Positions 26,787-37,841 of a DNA stretch of 64,000 bases are shown one piece after another. Each line of letters starts with the position of its first letter. The first letter of the stretch is position 1. The DNA lies in NCBI GenBank assembly GCA_951812535.1, contig CATOSK010000007.1, forward strand, positions 1 through 64,000, read 5' to 3'. The DNA is from an uncultured Dehalococcoidia bacterium (GTDB lineage Bacteria > Chloroflexota > Dehalococcoidia > Lucifugimonadales > UBA3495). The translations under genes and the position numbers were made by a program. The notes beneath the pieces were generated by a model. That model made no database searches. It saw only the letters and a program-made list of their open reading frames with translations, and was not told the DNA's origin.

Positions 26787-26810
26787 GCCGCCGGATCCAC
26801 CAGGCTCCAA

Positions 26811-26839
26811 TTGATTAGGAATGTTCACCATCGTATAAT
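26811..26839 (+). promoter_or_regulatory. Promoter of the pdxS operon
   Basis: TTGATT (26811-26816), 17-base spacer, perfect TATAAT (26834-26839), about 35 bases before the pdxS start. Confidence 0.75.
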
Positions 26840-26879
26840 TAGGCCACGAACAGACCCCATTCCTCGGGAGGAAACCCAA

Positions 26880-27770
26880 ATGGTTGATGTCCTGACCGGT
26901 ACTTTTACAGTTAAATCGGGTCACGCCCAGATGCTCAAGGGCGGCGTGATCATGGATGTGGTTAACGCAGAACAGGCCCGCATCGCCGCCGAGTCCGGCG
27001 CAGTCGCAGTCATGGCCCTGGAACGGGTCCCGGCAGATATTCGGGCCGAGGGCGGCGTCGCCCGTATGACCGACCCAGTGAAGATCGCCGAAATCATCGA
27101 CGCGGTGAGCATCCCCGTAATGGCCAAGTGCCGCATCGGGCATTTCGTAGAGGCCCAGGTCCTCCAGGCTATGGGAGTTGACTACGTCGATGAATCCGAA
27201 GTGCTGACCCTCGCCGATGAAGTCCACCACGTCTGGAAGCACGACTTCACCGTCCCCTTTGTCTGCGGTTGCCGTGACTTGGGAGAAGCTTTGCGCCGCA
27301 TCTCGGAAGGCGCGGCCATGATCCGCACCAAGGGCGAAGCCGGCACCGGCGACATAGTGGAGGCGGTACGCCACATGAGGGCCGTACAGGACGCCATTCG
27401 CAAGCTCCAGACCATGCCCGAAGACGAACTGGTGGTCGAGGCCCGCAACCTGGGCGTCAGCTTGGAACTGCTCCAGAAGACCAAAGAGGAAGGCCGTCTC
27501 CCCGTGGTCAACTTCGCCGCCGGAGGCGTGGCCACTCCCGCCGACGCCGCCTTGATGATGCAGTTGGGAGCCGACGGGGTCTTCGTGGGCTCGGGCATCT
27601 TCAAGTCCGGCAACCCCGAGCAGCGCGCCCACGCCATCGTCCAGTCGGTGACCCACTACAACAACCCCGGCATCATCGCCGAGGTTTCCAAGGACCTGGG
27701 CGAGGCGATGGTCGGGATCAGCGCCCGCAGCATCCCGCAGGATGAGCTGCTCGCGCCCCGCAGCATTTAG
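26880..27770 (+). CDS. pdxS: Pyridoxal 5'-phosphate synthase subunit PdxS
   Basis: A 296-residue TIM-barrel synthase that makes PLP from ribose 5-phosphate, glyceraldehyde 3-phosphate and ammonia supplied by PdxT. Family motifs are intact: [24 protein letters not shown], the active-site Lys in [14 protein letters not shown], the second Lys in [10 protein letters not shown], and [13 protein letters not shown] with GSGIFKS. The start at 26880 has GGGAGGAAA upstream; the longer frame from 26733 runs through the promoter. pdxT is two genes downstream, separated by a SnoaL-like gene, which is unusual because the pair is normally adjacent. Confidence 0.95.
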   Translation: MVDVLTGTFTVKSGHAQMLKGGVIMDVVNAEQARIAAESGAVAVMALERVPADIRAEGGVARMTDPVKIAEIIDAVSIPVMAKCRIGHFVEAQVLQAMGVDYVDESEVLTLADEVHHVWKHDFTVPFVCGCRDLGEALRRISEGAAMIRTKGEAGTGDIVEAVRHMRAVQDAIRKLQTMPEDELVVEARNLGVSLELLQKTKEEGRLPVVNFAAGGVATPADAALMMQLGADGVFVGSGIFKSGNPEQRAHAIVQSVTHYNNPGIIAEVSKDLGEAMVGISARSIPQDELLAPRSI

Positions 27771-27813
27771 GGGACCATCTATAAGCGCGGGTACAACAAA
27801 ACGGAGAGGACGC

Positions 27814-28218
27814 ATGACGGCCGAAGACATCATCGCCGCCAACTTGGCCGTGGTCGAGGCCCACTTCCACAGCGAAGCCGTTAACGAGGTCGAGGCCGCC
27901 CTGGACCTGTACACTGACGACGTGGTCTGGGAAGCTCCGGCCCGCGACCTCGTGTTCTACGGCAAGGGGCCCGTTGCGGAAAACTACCGGGACATCTTCG
28001 CTGCAATGGCCGACGTGGAGTTCCAGAATCTGGACCGTTACGCCACGACCGACCGGGTCACCGACGACAGCATCGTGACCTTCACCCTCGTGCAGGACGG
28101 CCTCTGGCCGTTCCCGGTGGGGCAGAAGGTGGAAATGCGCCTCGTCCACATCTTCGAGATGCGCGACGGCAAGATCAGCAAGGAAATCGCCTTTGAAATG
28201 CCACGGGCCATCGACTAG
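27814..28218 (+). CDS. SnoaL-like / NTF2-fold protein
   Basis: A 134-residue protein with the NTF2-like outline: N-terminal helix (AANLAVVEAHFHS), LDLYTDDVVWEAPARDL, then a curved sheet ending FEMRDGKISKEIAFEMP. Members are ketosteroid-isomerase-like enzymes or small ligand-binding proteins. It sits between pdxS and pdxT with GGAGAGG before its ATG, so it belongs to the PLP operon. A role in PLP or aldehyde handling would be inference only. Confidence 0.75.
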   Translation: MTAEDIIAANLAVVEAHFHSEAVNEVEAALDLYTDDVVWEAPARDLVFYGKGPVAENYRDIFAAMADVEFQNLDRYATTDRVTDDSIVTFTLVQDGLWPFPVGQKVEMRLVHIFEMRDGKISKEIAFEMPRAID

Positions 28219-28312
28219 GGAGACTTTCTCCTAACTGACCGGTCGGCGCGAGGACGCTCCGAAGTACCCTCATCCCGGGCCGGCATCAATCTAAGGCAAA
28301 CAATCTGCAGAT

Positions 28313-28939
28313 TTGAAACCAGACAGCGCCGCGGACCGCTATCCTCATCTCACCGTAGGAGTCCTGGCGGTCCAGGGAGACTTCATCGAGCATATCGCTA
28401 TTCTGGGCCGCCTGGGTGTGGCCGGACGGGAAGTCCGTCTCCCCGAACAGCTTGATGGGCTCGACGGCCTGATAATCCCCGGCGGAGAAAGCACCACCCT
28501 CAGCCGGTTGATGAGCCTTTACGGCCTCCGCGAACCCGTGGCTCAAATGGCCCGGGAAAACAAGGCGGTGTGGGGAACGTGCGCGGGTATGATCATGATG
28601 GCCCATGAAATCACCGAGGAGGACCCCGTCCCGTTGCAGATGATGGACATCGGGGTCCAGCGCAACGCCTTCGGCCGCCAGGTGGACAGCTTCGAGCAGG
28701 ACCTGGACATCGCAGACTTCGACTCTGCCCCCTTCCACGCCATCTTTATCCGCGCTCCCGTTATCATCCGTGTTGGTGACGACCTCAAAGTGTTGGCCCG
28801 GCTCCCCGACGGCCGCCCGGTGGCCGTGCGCCAGGACCGCATGATGGCCACCTCCTTCCACCCCGAGTTGACCAACGATCTCCGCTTCCACCGGTACTTC
28901 CTCGACCTGGCTTCCGCGCCTCCCGGGACCCGCCAATGA
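28313..28939 (+). CDS. pdxT: Pyridoxal 5'-phosphate synthase glutaminase PdxT
   Basis: A 208-residue class I glutamine amidotransferase that feeds ammonia to PdxS. Motifs: GVLAVQGDFIEH at the start of the domain, PGGES at 56-60, nucleophile Cys90 in WGTCAGMI, and His183/Glu185 in FHPELT. The start is uncertain: the best-fitting codon is a TTG at 28313 with no clear ribosome binding site, yet the domain begins only about 14 residues later, so any true start must be close. The stop overlaps the next gene by four bases (ATGA). Confidence 0.93.
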   Translation: MKPDSAADRYPHLTVGVLAVQGDFIEHIAILGRLGVAGREVRLPEQLDGLDGLIIPGGESTTLSRLMSLYGLREPVAQMARENKAVWGTCAGMIMMAHEITEEDPVPLQMMDIGVQRNAFGRQVDSFEQDLDIADFDSAPFHAIFIRAPVIIRVGDDLKVLARLPDGRPVAVRQDRMMATSFHPELTNDLRFHRYFLDLASAPPGTRQ

Positions 28940-29886
28940 ACCAGCAGTTTCGCGTCAGCGATATTCTGCGCGGCCTGGCCATGAACACCCCCCTGGGGCC
29001 GAACTTCGCCAGTCCCGATGGAGGCCACCAGTCCCAGACGGGCCTGGCGATTTGGAAGCGCATGGTCTGGGAACAAAAGCACCGCCTTACCATCGTCGAC
29101 TGGAACGGGCTGCATTTGGACGGTCTGGTTTCTGCCCGCACTGCCACCGGCCGGGTCTTCCAGGTCGACCATCTGCATCTCCCCCACCTTCAATCCGGCA
29201 ACGGGGCCGGGCCGGGCATCTTGAACAGCAAAGAGGAATTAGGCTCGGCAGAGCCGTTGCGCCTGCTGGAATCCTTGGTCAAACTCGCCGGCTCCCGGGG
29301 TGCGGAGCGCTTGTTCCTCCGCCTGCCCAGCGGCTCTCCCGCCCTTCGCCTGGCCCAGCAGACCGGTTTCTTTCCCCATTTCCAGGAAATCCAATGGGAG
29401 GGGGATGCCCCGGAACCCTCCCTGGATTCCCAGCGTACATCCTCCCTGTTTTCCGTCAGGCAGTCCGAGGACGAACACAGGCTGTTCCAGCTATTCTCCG
29501 ACTGCACCCCGGCTCCCGTCCGCATAGCCGTCGGGGTAACCCTGGAGCAGTGGCAGGACTGGCAGTCCCTCTGGCCCCGCCAACGGCAGGAATGGACAGC
29601 CAGCGCGGAAGGCCGAATTCGGGGCTGGGTTGCGTTATCCCACAACAATAACGCCGTGGAAGCCAGGCTGATGGCCCAGCCCGATTGGCCGGAAATGACC
29701 GGCCGTTTGATCATGCTGGCCACGGAAAGCCCCGGACCCCACCGGTGGCTGGTGCCCGATTACCAGGCCCAGGTCAGCGAACGGCTGCACACCATGGGAT
29801 GGCGGGAGACCACCCGGTATAACATGCTCATAAACCGGGTTGCCGTGCCGGTGGAATCTCCCGGCATGGCGCCCGTGGAGGCCTGA
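28936..29886 (+). CDS. GNAT-like hypothetical protein
   Basis: A 316-residue protein. Two parts resemble acyltransferase folds: the first ends in RLFLRLPSGSPALRLAQQTGFF, which looks like the last helix and strand of a GNAT domain, and the second includes EARLMAQPDWPEMTGRLIML and a final LHTMGWRETTRYNMLI. The acetyl-CoA loop is not clear, so activity is uncertain. It is coupled to pdxT by an ATGA overlap and to the following ATPase by a one-base gap. The family appears lineage-specific. Confidence 0.6.
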   Translation: MNQQFRVSDILRGLAMNTPLGPNFASPDGGHQSQTGLAIWKRMVWEQKHRLTIVDWNGLHLDGLVSARTATGRVFQVDHLHLPHLQSGNGAGPGILNSKEELGSAEPLRLLESLVKLAGSRGAERLFLRLPSGSPALRLAQQTGFFPHFQEIQWEGDAPEPSLDSQRTSSLFSVRQSEDEHRLFQLFSDCTPAPVRIAVGVTLEQWQDWQSLWPRQRQEWTASAEGRIRGWVALSHNNNAVEARLMAQPDWPEMTGRLIMLATESPGPHRWLVPDYQAQVSERLHTMGWRETTRYNMLINRVAVPVESPGMAPVEA

Positions 29887-29887
29887 A

Positions 29888-31522
29888 TTGGCGACGGTGG
29901 AACGGCCGGTGCAAGGGGAATTGGATGTGCTGCTGCATGTGCTGCCTTCCAGGATTGCCGCCGAGCTTCGGGAACGGGAAGACATCGACGAGCTCCTCGA
30001 GGTGGTGCTCGACCTGGGCCGTGCCCCCGAGGCCCGTTTCTTGTCCGGTGACCTGCACCTTGACCAGGAAGAAGTCAGCCGCGGAGACCTCGATTACGTC
30101 ACCAACAAGATCGGCGATTTCGGCGACGACAACCGGGCCGGCATGGAGCGCACCCTCCACCGCATCTCCGCCATACGCAACCGGAAGGGGCAGGTAGTTG
30201 GGATCACCTGCCGCGTGGGCCGTGCCGTCTACGGCACCATCAAGATCGTCGAAGACCTCGCCTTCTCCGGCAAGAACATCCTCCTCCTCGGCCGTCCCGG
30301 CGTTGGCAAGACCACCATGCTGCGGGAGATGGCCCGGGTCCTCGCCGACGACGCTCTCAAGCGCGTCATCATCGTTGACACCTCCAACGAAATCGCCGGG
30401 GACGGCGACGTTCCCCATCCCGCCATCGGTTACGCCCGCCGCATGCAGGTCAGCACCCCCACCGCGCAGCACAGCGTCATGATCGAGGCGGTCGAAAACC
30501 ACATGCCCCAGGTCATCATCATCGACGAAATGGGCACCGAGCAGGAAGCTTCCGCCGCCCGCACTATCGCCGAGCGGGGAGTGCAGCTCATCGGCACCGC
30601 CCACGGCAACACCCTGGACAACCTGATCCTGAACCCCACCCTCTCCGACCTCATCGGTGGGGTCCAGACCGTGACCCTCGGCGACCAGGAAGCCAGGTTC
30701 CGGGGCACCCAGAAGACCGTGTTGGAGCGCAAGGCGCCCCCCACCTTCGACGTGGTCGTCGAGATCCAGAACTGGGAGCAGGTCGCCGTCCACGAAGACG
30801 TTGCCCAGGTCGTGGACCAGGCGCTGCGCGGGTACCAGGTCATCCCGGAAATCCGCGCCCTGGGACCTGAAGGCGAGGTCCAGCGCACCCAGGACTCTCC
30901 CCGCCGCAGCGAAGGAACGCCTGCCCCGTGGTCGGCGGGAAACTCCGCCCGGGGCCAGCGCTATCCCCAGGAATCCCGGCCCGCCCCCTTTTCCGCCGAC
31001 AGCGAGCCGCAGAAACGTCTCGACGAGCGGGTGTTCCTCTTCGGAGTGGGGCGGGACAAGCTGGAAGCTGCCCAAGCCGAAAGCAAGATCTACCTGGATA
31101 TCGCCAACGAGCTCCGGCGCTCCACCATGGTCGTCACCACCAAGACTCACTACCGCCGCGGCGCCCAGCTGGTGAGGGTGGCCGAATCCAGCGGGACGCC
31201 GGTGTATGTGCTCCGCAAGAACACCGTCCCTCAGCTCATCGACTTCCTCCGCACCCTCGCCCGCGAGAGGGGGATGGATACCGGACCCGCCCGCCGGGAC
31301 CCCGAGGGCCATGCCGAGGTATCCAAGGCATCGCTGGAAGAGGCCCTGCAGGAGGCGGAATCCGCAGCCGAGCGTGTGCTGGGCGGTGAATTCAGCGTCC
31401 AGTTGACTCCCCAGCGTCCCTACGTCCGCCGGCTCCAGCACCTGCTGGCCGAACGGTTCAGCCTGGCGTCCACCAGCAAGGGTCGGGAACCCGAACGGTC
31501 CGTGCTAATCTACCAGCCCTGA
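29888..31522 (+). CDS. SpoIIIAA-like AAA ATPase with R3H domain
   Basis: A 544-residue protein like the Ycf45/R3H single-stranded-nucleic-acid-binding ATPases of cyanobacteria and other bacteria. Walker A GRPGVGKTT lies at 135-143, followed by VIIVDTSNEI and Walker B VIIIDEMGTEQEA. A flexible Pro/Arg/Ser-rich linker (about 330-390) leads to a domain with TTKTHYRRGAQLV, and the C-terminal R3H motif is RRLQH within RPYVRRLQHLLAERF. I placed the start at the TTG at 29888, which has GGAGG seven bases before it. It ends the pdx operon before a strong terminator. The cellular role is unknown. Confidence 0.85.
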   Translation: MATVERPVQGELDVLLHVLPSRIAAELREREDIDELLEVVLDLGRAPEARFLSGDLHLDQEEVSRGDLDYVTNKIGDFGDDNRAGMERTLHRISAIRNRKGQVVGITCRVGRAVYGTIKIVEDLAFSGKNILLLGRPGVGKTTMLREMARVLADDALKRVIIVDTSNEIAGDGDVPHPAIGYARRMQVSTPTAQHSVMIEAVENHMPQVIIIDEMGTEQEASAARTIAERGVQLIGTAHGNTLDNLILNPTLSDLIGGVQTVTLGDQEARFRGTQKTVLERKAPPTFDVVVEIQNWEQVAVHEDVAQVVDQALRGYQVIPEIRALGPEGEVQRTQDSPRRSEGTPAPWSAGNSARGQRYPQESRPAPFSADSEPQKRLDERVFLFGVGRDKLEAAQAESKIYLDIANELRRSTMVVTTKTHYRRGAQLVRVAESSGTPVYVLRKNTVPQLIDFLRTLARERGMDTGPARRDPEGHAEVSKASLEEALQEAESAAERVLGGEFSVQLTPQRPYVRRLQHLLAERFSLASTSKGREPERSVLIYQP

Positions 31523-31601
31523 CCCCATCGGCGCCGGGATAGTGCCTTCCCCGGGCTGAGGCTGGACCCCGCGGCATCCAACCTGACCAAGCAGGAATAA
31601 T

Positions 31602-31635
31602 TCTCCGGCGTTTTTTCGGAACGCCGGAGATTTTT
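31602..31635 (+). terminator. Intrinsic terminator of the pdx operon
   Basis: Eleven-base-pair stem TCTCCGGCGTT / AACGCCGGAGA followed directly by TTTTT. It is the clearest Rho-independent terminator in the window. Confidence 0.9.
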
Positions 31636-31687
31636 AACCTGGCAGGAGATCCCCCGGCCGGGGCTTCCGGTTTTGCCTCCCAGCCCG

Positions 31688-32755
31688 CTACGGGACCGCG
31701 GCAGGCTCCCCGGGTTCAGCATCCAGCCCGGGAAGCACCCAGAGACTCAGGGTGGAATCGAGCCCGCTGCATTCGGAGAAGAGCAGGTCCCGCCGGACAT
31801 CGCCCGGCCCGCCTGCGTCCTCCCCTTCCCCGGCTTTAACCGCGAGACACCGCTCAGTGGCTGCGCCCTGGATAAGGCCGTTGCCCTGGATTTCAAACTT
31901 CTGTTGCGGGGAGTCCGAGCAGGTTAACAGGAGCAAAGACTCCCCCGAAGCCTGCACGCAACGTTCGAACGCTTCCATGTAGAACTGACCCTCTGCCGGG
32001 TAATTCCAACGGAACATCTGGTCTTCCGCTCCGGGCTTGCACGTGTGGACCTGGAGCGTGCCATTTACGATGACCCCAGTCCCCTGCCCCGGCACATCCA
32101 CGCAGTACAGCTCCGGTTCGTCCAGCGGATCGATCAGCTGCAACGCCGACCGTTGGCCAGCTTCCAGCGCCGGTTCCGGAGTGGGAGCAGGAGTGGGTAC
32201 CGGCGTAGCGGTGGGCGTTGGCGTCGCATTTCGCTGTAGTTCCGCCAGGAACTGTGTGGCCTGCTGGTTGGTAATCCTGCCAGAGTCCAGCCAGGCAAAC
32301 ACCTCCCTGATTGTCCGTGGCTTGGGAAGGGGAGTCGGCGTCGGTGTCGGCGTTGGAGTTGGCGTTGGAGTAGCTGTCGGTGTCGGTGTCGGTGTCGGAG
32401 GCAAAGCGGTGGGGACCGGAGTCGCCGTCTGCGGCCTGAAACGCACCACGTCCGGAATTCCTGCCGCCGCCAGCGTCGGCAGCACCAACGGCAGGTCGTC
32501 TGGCCCCGCCGCCAGCGGAATGTCCACCACCAGCGCCTGGGTCTCTTCCTGTGACAGCCAGAGCGTTATACCCAACACGGCCAACACAAAAATCGCCGCC
32601 CCCGCCACGGTGAACAGGCTCATCGTGAAGACGGAAAGTGCGGTCAGCCCGATGCGCCGCCAGCTCCAGCCGGGCAGCACTTCCTGGTACAACATACCCC
32701 GCACGCGTTGGGGTAGGGTTTCCCTGCCTGCGTTTTCTCCCGGTTCCTCAGCCAT
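31688..32755 (-). CDS. Membrane protein with Thr-Pro linkers and ricin-type lectin-like end
   Basis: A 355-residue protein. A cytoplasmic N-terminus (1-33) precedes one membrane segment (about 36-68). An outer region follows with two Thr-Pro-rich linkers (residues 111-143 and 178-194) flanking a short helical module (TIREVFAWLDSGRITNQQATQFLAELQ). The C-terminal domain (about 205-345) has CVDVPGQGTG, QMFRWNY, CVQASGES, QQKFEIQGNG and CLAVKAGEGE, spaced like ricin-type beta-trefoil repeats. It may bind carbohydrate at the cell surface. It is a single gene between the pdx terminator and acsA. Confidence 0.7.
   Translation of the reverse strand: MAEEPGENAGRETLPQRVRGMLYQEVLPGWSWRRIGLTALSVFTMSLFTVAGAAIFVLAVLGITLWLSQEETQALVVDIPLAAGPDDLPLVLPTLAAAGIPDVVRFRPQTATPVPTALPPTPTPTPTATPTPTPTPTPTPTPLPKPRTIREVFAWLDSGRITNQQATQFLAELQRNATPTPTATPVPTPAPTPEPALEAGQRSALQLIDPLDEPELYCVDVPGQGTGVIVNGTLQVHTCKPGAEDQMFRWNYPAEGQFYMEAFERCVQASGESLLLLTCSDSPQQKFEIQGNGLIQGAATERCLAVKAGEGEDAGGPGDVRRDLLFSECSGLDSTLSLWVLPGLDAEPGEPAAVP
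32323..32400. repeat. Thr-Pro-coding low-complexity DNA repeat
   Basis: About 80 bases of imperfect hexamer repeats (GTCGGT/GTTGGA variants) that encode the alternating Thr-Pro linker. Such tracts can change length by slippage without breaking the frame. Confidence 0.8.
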
Positions 32756-32836
32756 GCCCGCCTTCTGTCACAACCCCGCCCTCAGCCGATCTTCCTGAAA
32801 CACTGGGGCGGCCCTTCGGAAAGTGCTCGCCCCTCG

Positions 32837-34789
<1,953 letters not shown>

Positions 34790-34978
34790 AACGCTGCCTC
34801 CATCCTGGCAATGCGATGTGAGGGTTGACAGAAGGGTCCGCCGGTTGGAAAAAGGCTGTCTCCCTGGCCGCAACGGACACGGCTGCACGCTCCGGCGGAG
34901 CGTAGTTGACCGCCTTTTTGTAACACGGAGCGCGGGTTGTTGTAAATGCGGAACCGCCCCGTTCGCTGTGCTTGGGGA

Positions 34979-35701
34979 TCAGGGCTGCCGGCGGCGTTCC
35001 AGTTCCGCTTCCAGTTCCCGGACACGCGCTTCAGCCTGGAGGCGAGCCTCCCGCTCGGCGTCCGCCTGACTCTCCGCGGCGGCGCGCGCCCGCAACGTTT
35101 CGGCGTGAGTTTCCAGGTAGCGTTCCGTTGCCGGGTCCCACCACCGGAGCTTTCCGTTTTCCCAGCAAATGGCGAGGCAGAGGACCTCGCTGTGTCCCCA
35201 GAAGTTGCCCTCGGCGGTCTCCGATATTTCGATGGGACGGTAGACCCCGCCGACTATCACATCGCCGGCGAGGGCCTGCCGGTGGTACTGCCCGCCGGAT
35301 GGGTCGAAGCGCCAGTATTCCCGGACGCCGTAGTCCTGATAACCGGCATGTTTCCGTTCCTCATCCTGCTGGCCGGTACTGGACGATGCGACCTCCAGGA
35401 CAAAGTCGGGGGGCCCGCCCTGGACGTCAATGGAGTACCCACGGCGGGCGATGACGTCCGCCACGTCCACATCGAAGGCTATCATCAGGTCGGGGACCAG
35501 GAAACCCTCGCGCTGGCCGTGGCGCCAGCCAAGGGGCGTTTCACACATGACCAGGGTGGTGTCCAAGCCTCCGAAGTGCTGGTGCAGGCTGGTCATGTAT
35601 CCCGGTTGATAGAGATACAGGGGGTTGTTCATATCCTCACGGGGCGGGAATTCCGGGAAATGCCCGTCCGTCGTGGCCTGCTGTACCTGCCTGGTGGTCA
35701 T
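34979..35701 (-). CDS. Uma2-family (DUF820) putative endonuclease
   Basis: A 240-residue protein. The PD-(D/E)XK-type core is seen as VPDLMIAFDVD followed by PDFVLEVASSSTG, with DYGVREYWRFDPSG after it, all typical of Uma2/DUF820. The C-terminal 35 residues form a charged coiled coil (ARAAAESQADAEREARLQ) common in this family. Uma2 proteins are abundant in Cyanobacteria and Chloroflexota and have no settled role. The start at 35701 has GAGGAAC just upstream and is preferred over a frame extending to 35896. Confidence 0.8.
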   Translation of the reverse strand: MTTRQVQQATTDGHFPEFPPREDMNNPLYLYQPGYMTSLHQHFGGLDTTLVMCETPLGWRHGQREGFLVPDLMIAFDVDVADVIARRGYSIDVQGGPPDFVLEVASSSTGQQDEERKHAGYQDYGVREYWRFDPSGGQYHRQALAGDVIVGGVYRPIEISETAEGNFWGHSEVLCLAICWENGKLRWWDPATERYLETHAETLRARAAAESQADAEREARLQAEARVRELEAELERRRQP

Positions 35702-35792
35702 GGCGTTCCTCGTAACACGGGCGAAAGGGACAGGGTGGACAACCCGGTTATTATACGGCATTCGTCCCGCTCGAACAGGCCACGATTCACGG

Positions 35793-35821
35793 TTGACAGG
35801 CCGGAGCCGCCGGACTAGACT
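35793..35821 (+). promoter_or_regulatory. Promoter of the phosphonate-type importer operon
   Basis: TTGACA (35793-35798), 17-base spacer, TAGACT (35816-35821). The predicted leader to the first gene is about 250 bases. Confidence 0.6.
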
Positions 35822-35827
35822 TTCCCA

Positions 35828-36081
35828 CGTGCTAATCACCAGTTCGTTCACAGCGGCTCTCCGCCGCCTCCTGAGCCAGCTTTCAGCCGGCTTCACTTGA
35901 ACCCGGGACCACGGGGCCTGTACTGACGGGCGGTCCCAAGGGCAAACCCGCCGCTAGCGCCTTCACCGCAGCGGCCCTCTCCCCAGACCCTCGGCAGTCG
36001 CGCTCCAGGTAATCCGTCGGACTACCACGCAGTTCCGCGCCTCCGGGCGCTCGACTGCTTGCCAAATTGAGAGGGTCTTCC
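35828..36081 (+). other. Long GC-rich leader without a gene
   Basis: About 250 bases between the predicted start of transcription and the binding-protein gene. No convincing ORF is present. Several short complementary GC-rich segments occur, for example around 35870-35895 and 35925-35965, but I could not match a known riboswitch consensus. Confidence 0.4.
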
Positions 36082-36987
36082 ATGCCGAATCTGCGTTTAA
36101 CTGCTCTTGCCACATTACTGACAGCCGCTATGGTCGCCCTGTCTCTCGCCGCCTGCTCCGGTGCATCCGGGGGCGACGACGCTCCCACCCTCAAGGTCGG
36201 TGGCATTCCGGACCAGGACACCGCCCGCCTGGCCCGCCGCTACGAGGCTTTCTCCGAGTACCTTTCCGCCGAGCTGGATGTTCCGGTGGAGTTCGTTCCC
36301 AGCGTGGACTATGCCGCAGTGGTGACCGCTTTCTCGCAGGACCAACTGCAACTGGCCTTCTTCGGAGCGTTGACCGGGGTGCAGGCCCGCCTGCAGAACC
36401 CCGGCGCCGTCGCCATTGTCCAGCGGGAATACGACGCCGCCTTCCACTCCAAGCTGGTCGCGCGGGCCAACCTTCCGCTCAACTCCCTGGAGGAACTGAA
36501 AGGGCAGGCGGGAGACCTCACCATCACCTTCGGCAGCCCCAATTCCACATCCGGCCATCTGATGCCCCGATACTTCATCGGGCAGGCTGGGATCAATGCC
36601 GCCACCGACTTCCGGCAGGAACCAAACTTCTCCGGCTCCCACGACACCACCTGGCAGCTGGTAGAAAGCGGGGCCTTCGACGTGGGCGCGCTTTCCGACG
36701 TTGTCTGGGACCGGGCGGTACGGGAGGGCACGGCGGACACGAGCAAGGTGAAGGAGTTCTACACCACCCCCGCGTACTTCAACTACAACTGGACGGCCCA
36801 GGGCAATCTGGACGAAGTGTACGGGGAAGGGTTCACGGATAAAATCCGGCAGGCGCTGCTGGACCTGAACCCGGAAGATCATGGGGAGATCATGGAACTG
36901 TTCAGCACCGAGAAGTTCATCCCCACCAACAACGACAACTACCAGGCCATAGAGAGCGTGGCCAGGGAACTGGAAATAGTCAAATGA
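36082..36987 (+). CDS. PhnD-like phosphonate/phosphite-binding lipoprotein
   Basis: A 301-residue solute-binding lipoprotein (lipobox SLAAC, Cys25). The mature protein has the PhnD-type pattern: VGGIPDQDTARLARRYEAF, EFVPSVDYAAVVTAF, LAFFGALTGVQAR, TFGSPNSTSGHLMPRYF (the oxyanion-binding Ser/Thr loop) and SGSHDTTWQLVESGAFDVGAL. It would deliver phosphonate, phosphite or a similar oxyanion to the adjacent permeases. The ATG at 36082 follows GAGAGGG. Its stop overlaps the ATPase start (ATGA). Confidence 0.85.
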   Translation: MPNLRLTALATLLTAAMVALSLAACSGASGGDDAPTLKVGGIPDQDTARLARRYEAFSEYLSAELDVPVEFVPSVDYAAVVTAFSQDQLQLAFFGALTGVQARLQNPGAVAIVQREYDAAFHSKLVARANLPLNSLEELKGQAGDLTITFGSPNSTSGHLMPRYFIGQAGINAATDFRQEPNFSGSHDTTWQLVESGAFDVGALSDVVWDRAVREGTADTSKVKEFYTTPAYFNYNWTAQGNLDEVYGEGFTDKIRQALLDLNPEDHGEIMELFSTEKFIPTNNDNYQAIESVARELEIVK

Positions 36988-37841
36988 ATGCCGCCGACGC
37001 GCAACGCCCGGTGGTGACTGCTTCGGGGATAAGCAAGAGCTACTCCCAGGTTGCCGCCCTGTCTCCGCTGGACCTTTCCGTCATGCCCGGCGAGCGGGTG
37101 GCGGTGGCCGGTCCCAGCGGCAGCGGCAAGACAACCCTGCTGTACCTGCTGGCAGGCATCCTGCAGCCGGACTCGGGAAGCCTGGCTGTTGACGGCCAAC
37201 CTTTGACCCGGGTGAAGCCGGGCGGGGAGATGTCGCGGTTGGTGGGGATTGTCCACCAGCAGTATGACCTGGTGCCCCACCTTCCGGTGCTGCATAACGT
37301 CCTGGCGGGACGCCTGGGACAATGGGGGCTGCTGCGCTCCGCCGCATCGCTGGTGTGGCCCCAGGACCGGGGACTGGCCGAGGCGGCCCTGGATCGGATG
37401 GGCATTGGGGACAAGATCTGGGAGCGGACTTCCCACCTGTCCGGCGGCGAGCAGCAGCGGGCGGCCATCGCGCGGTTGATGGTCCAGTCGCCACTGCTGG
37501 TGCTGGCCGACGAGCCCGTCGCATCCCTGGACCCGGCGCGGGCGAGGGAGATCCTGCGGCTGCTGACCAGCCTGACGGAAGACAGCCGGAGGGCCCTGAT
37601 CGTAAGCCTGCACTCGCCGGACCTGATCCGGCGGTTCTGCACTCGGGTAATTGGGCTGAGGGACGGCCGCTTGGCCTTCGACCTGCCGGCGGAAGCGGTC
37701 ACCGGGCCCACGCTGGACGACCTGTATCACCTGGAAGCCCCCTTCGGCTACCGGCCGGAGCCAGAACCGGAAGTAGAGCCAGTGTCCGCCGCCAAAGCGA
37801 CACCGCGGTCCAAGCTACCGCCCCCGGGGGCCTTCCGCTGA
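36984..37841 (+). CDS. PhnC-like ABC importer ATPase
   Basis: A 285-residue ATPase of the phosphonate-import type. Walker A GPSGSGKTT, Q-loop IVHQQYDLVPHLPVLHNVLAGRLGQW (the last part is typical of PhnC), signature LSGGEQQR, Walker B VLADEPVASLD, switch His SLHSPD. The C-terminal 35 residues are Pro/Glu-rich and probably disordered. It overlaps the binding-protein gene by four bases and the first permease by up to four bases. Confidence 0.88.
   Translation: MNAADAQRPVVTASGISKSYSQVAALSPLDLSVMPGERVAVAGPSGSGKTTLLYLLAGILQPDSGSLAVDGQPLTRVKPGGEMSRLVGIVHQQYDLVPHLPVLHNVLAGRLGQWGLLRSAASLVWPQDRGLAEAALDRMGIGDKIWERTSHLSGGEQQRAAIARLMVQSPLLVLADEPVASLDPARAREILRLLTSLTEDSRRALIVSLHSPDLIRRFCTRVIGLRDGRLAFDLPAEAVTGPTLDDLYHLEAPFGYRPEPEPEVEPVSAAKATPRSKLPPPGAFR

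Noticed and set aside
35828..36081. Cobalamin, TPP or SAM riboswitch in the importer leader
   Set aside because: None of the conserved boxes of these riboswitches could be found by eye; left as an unassigned leader.
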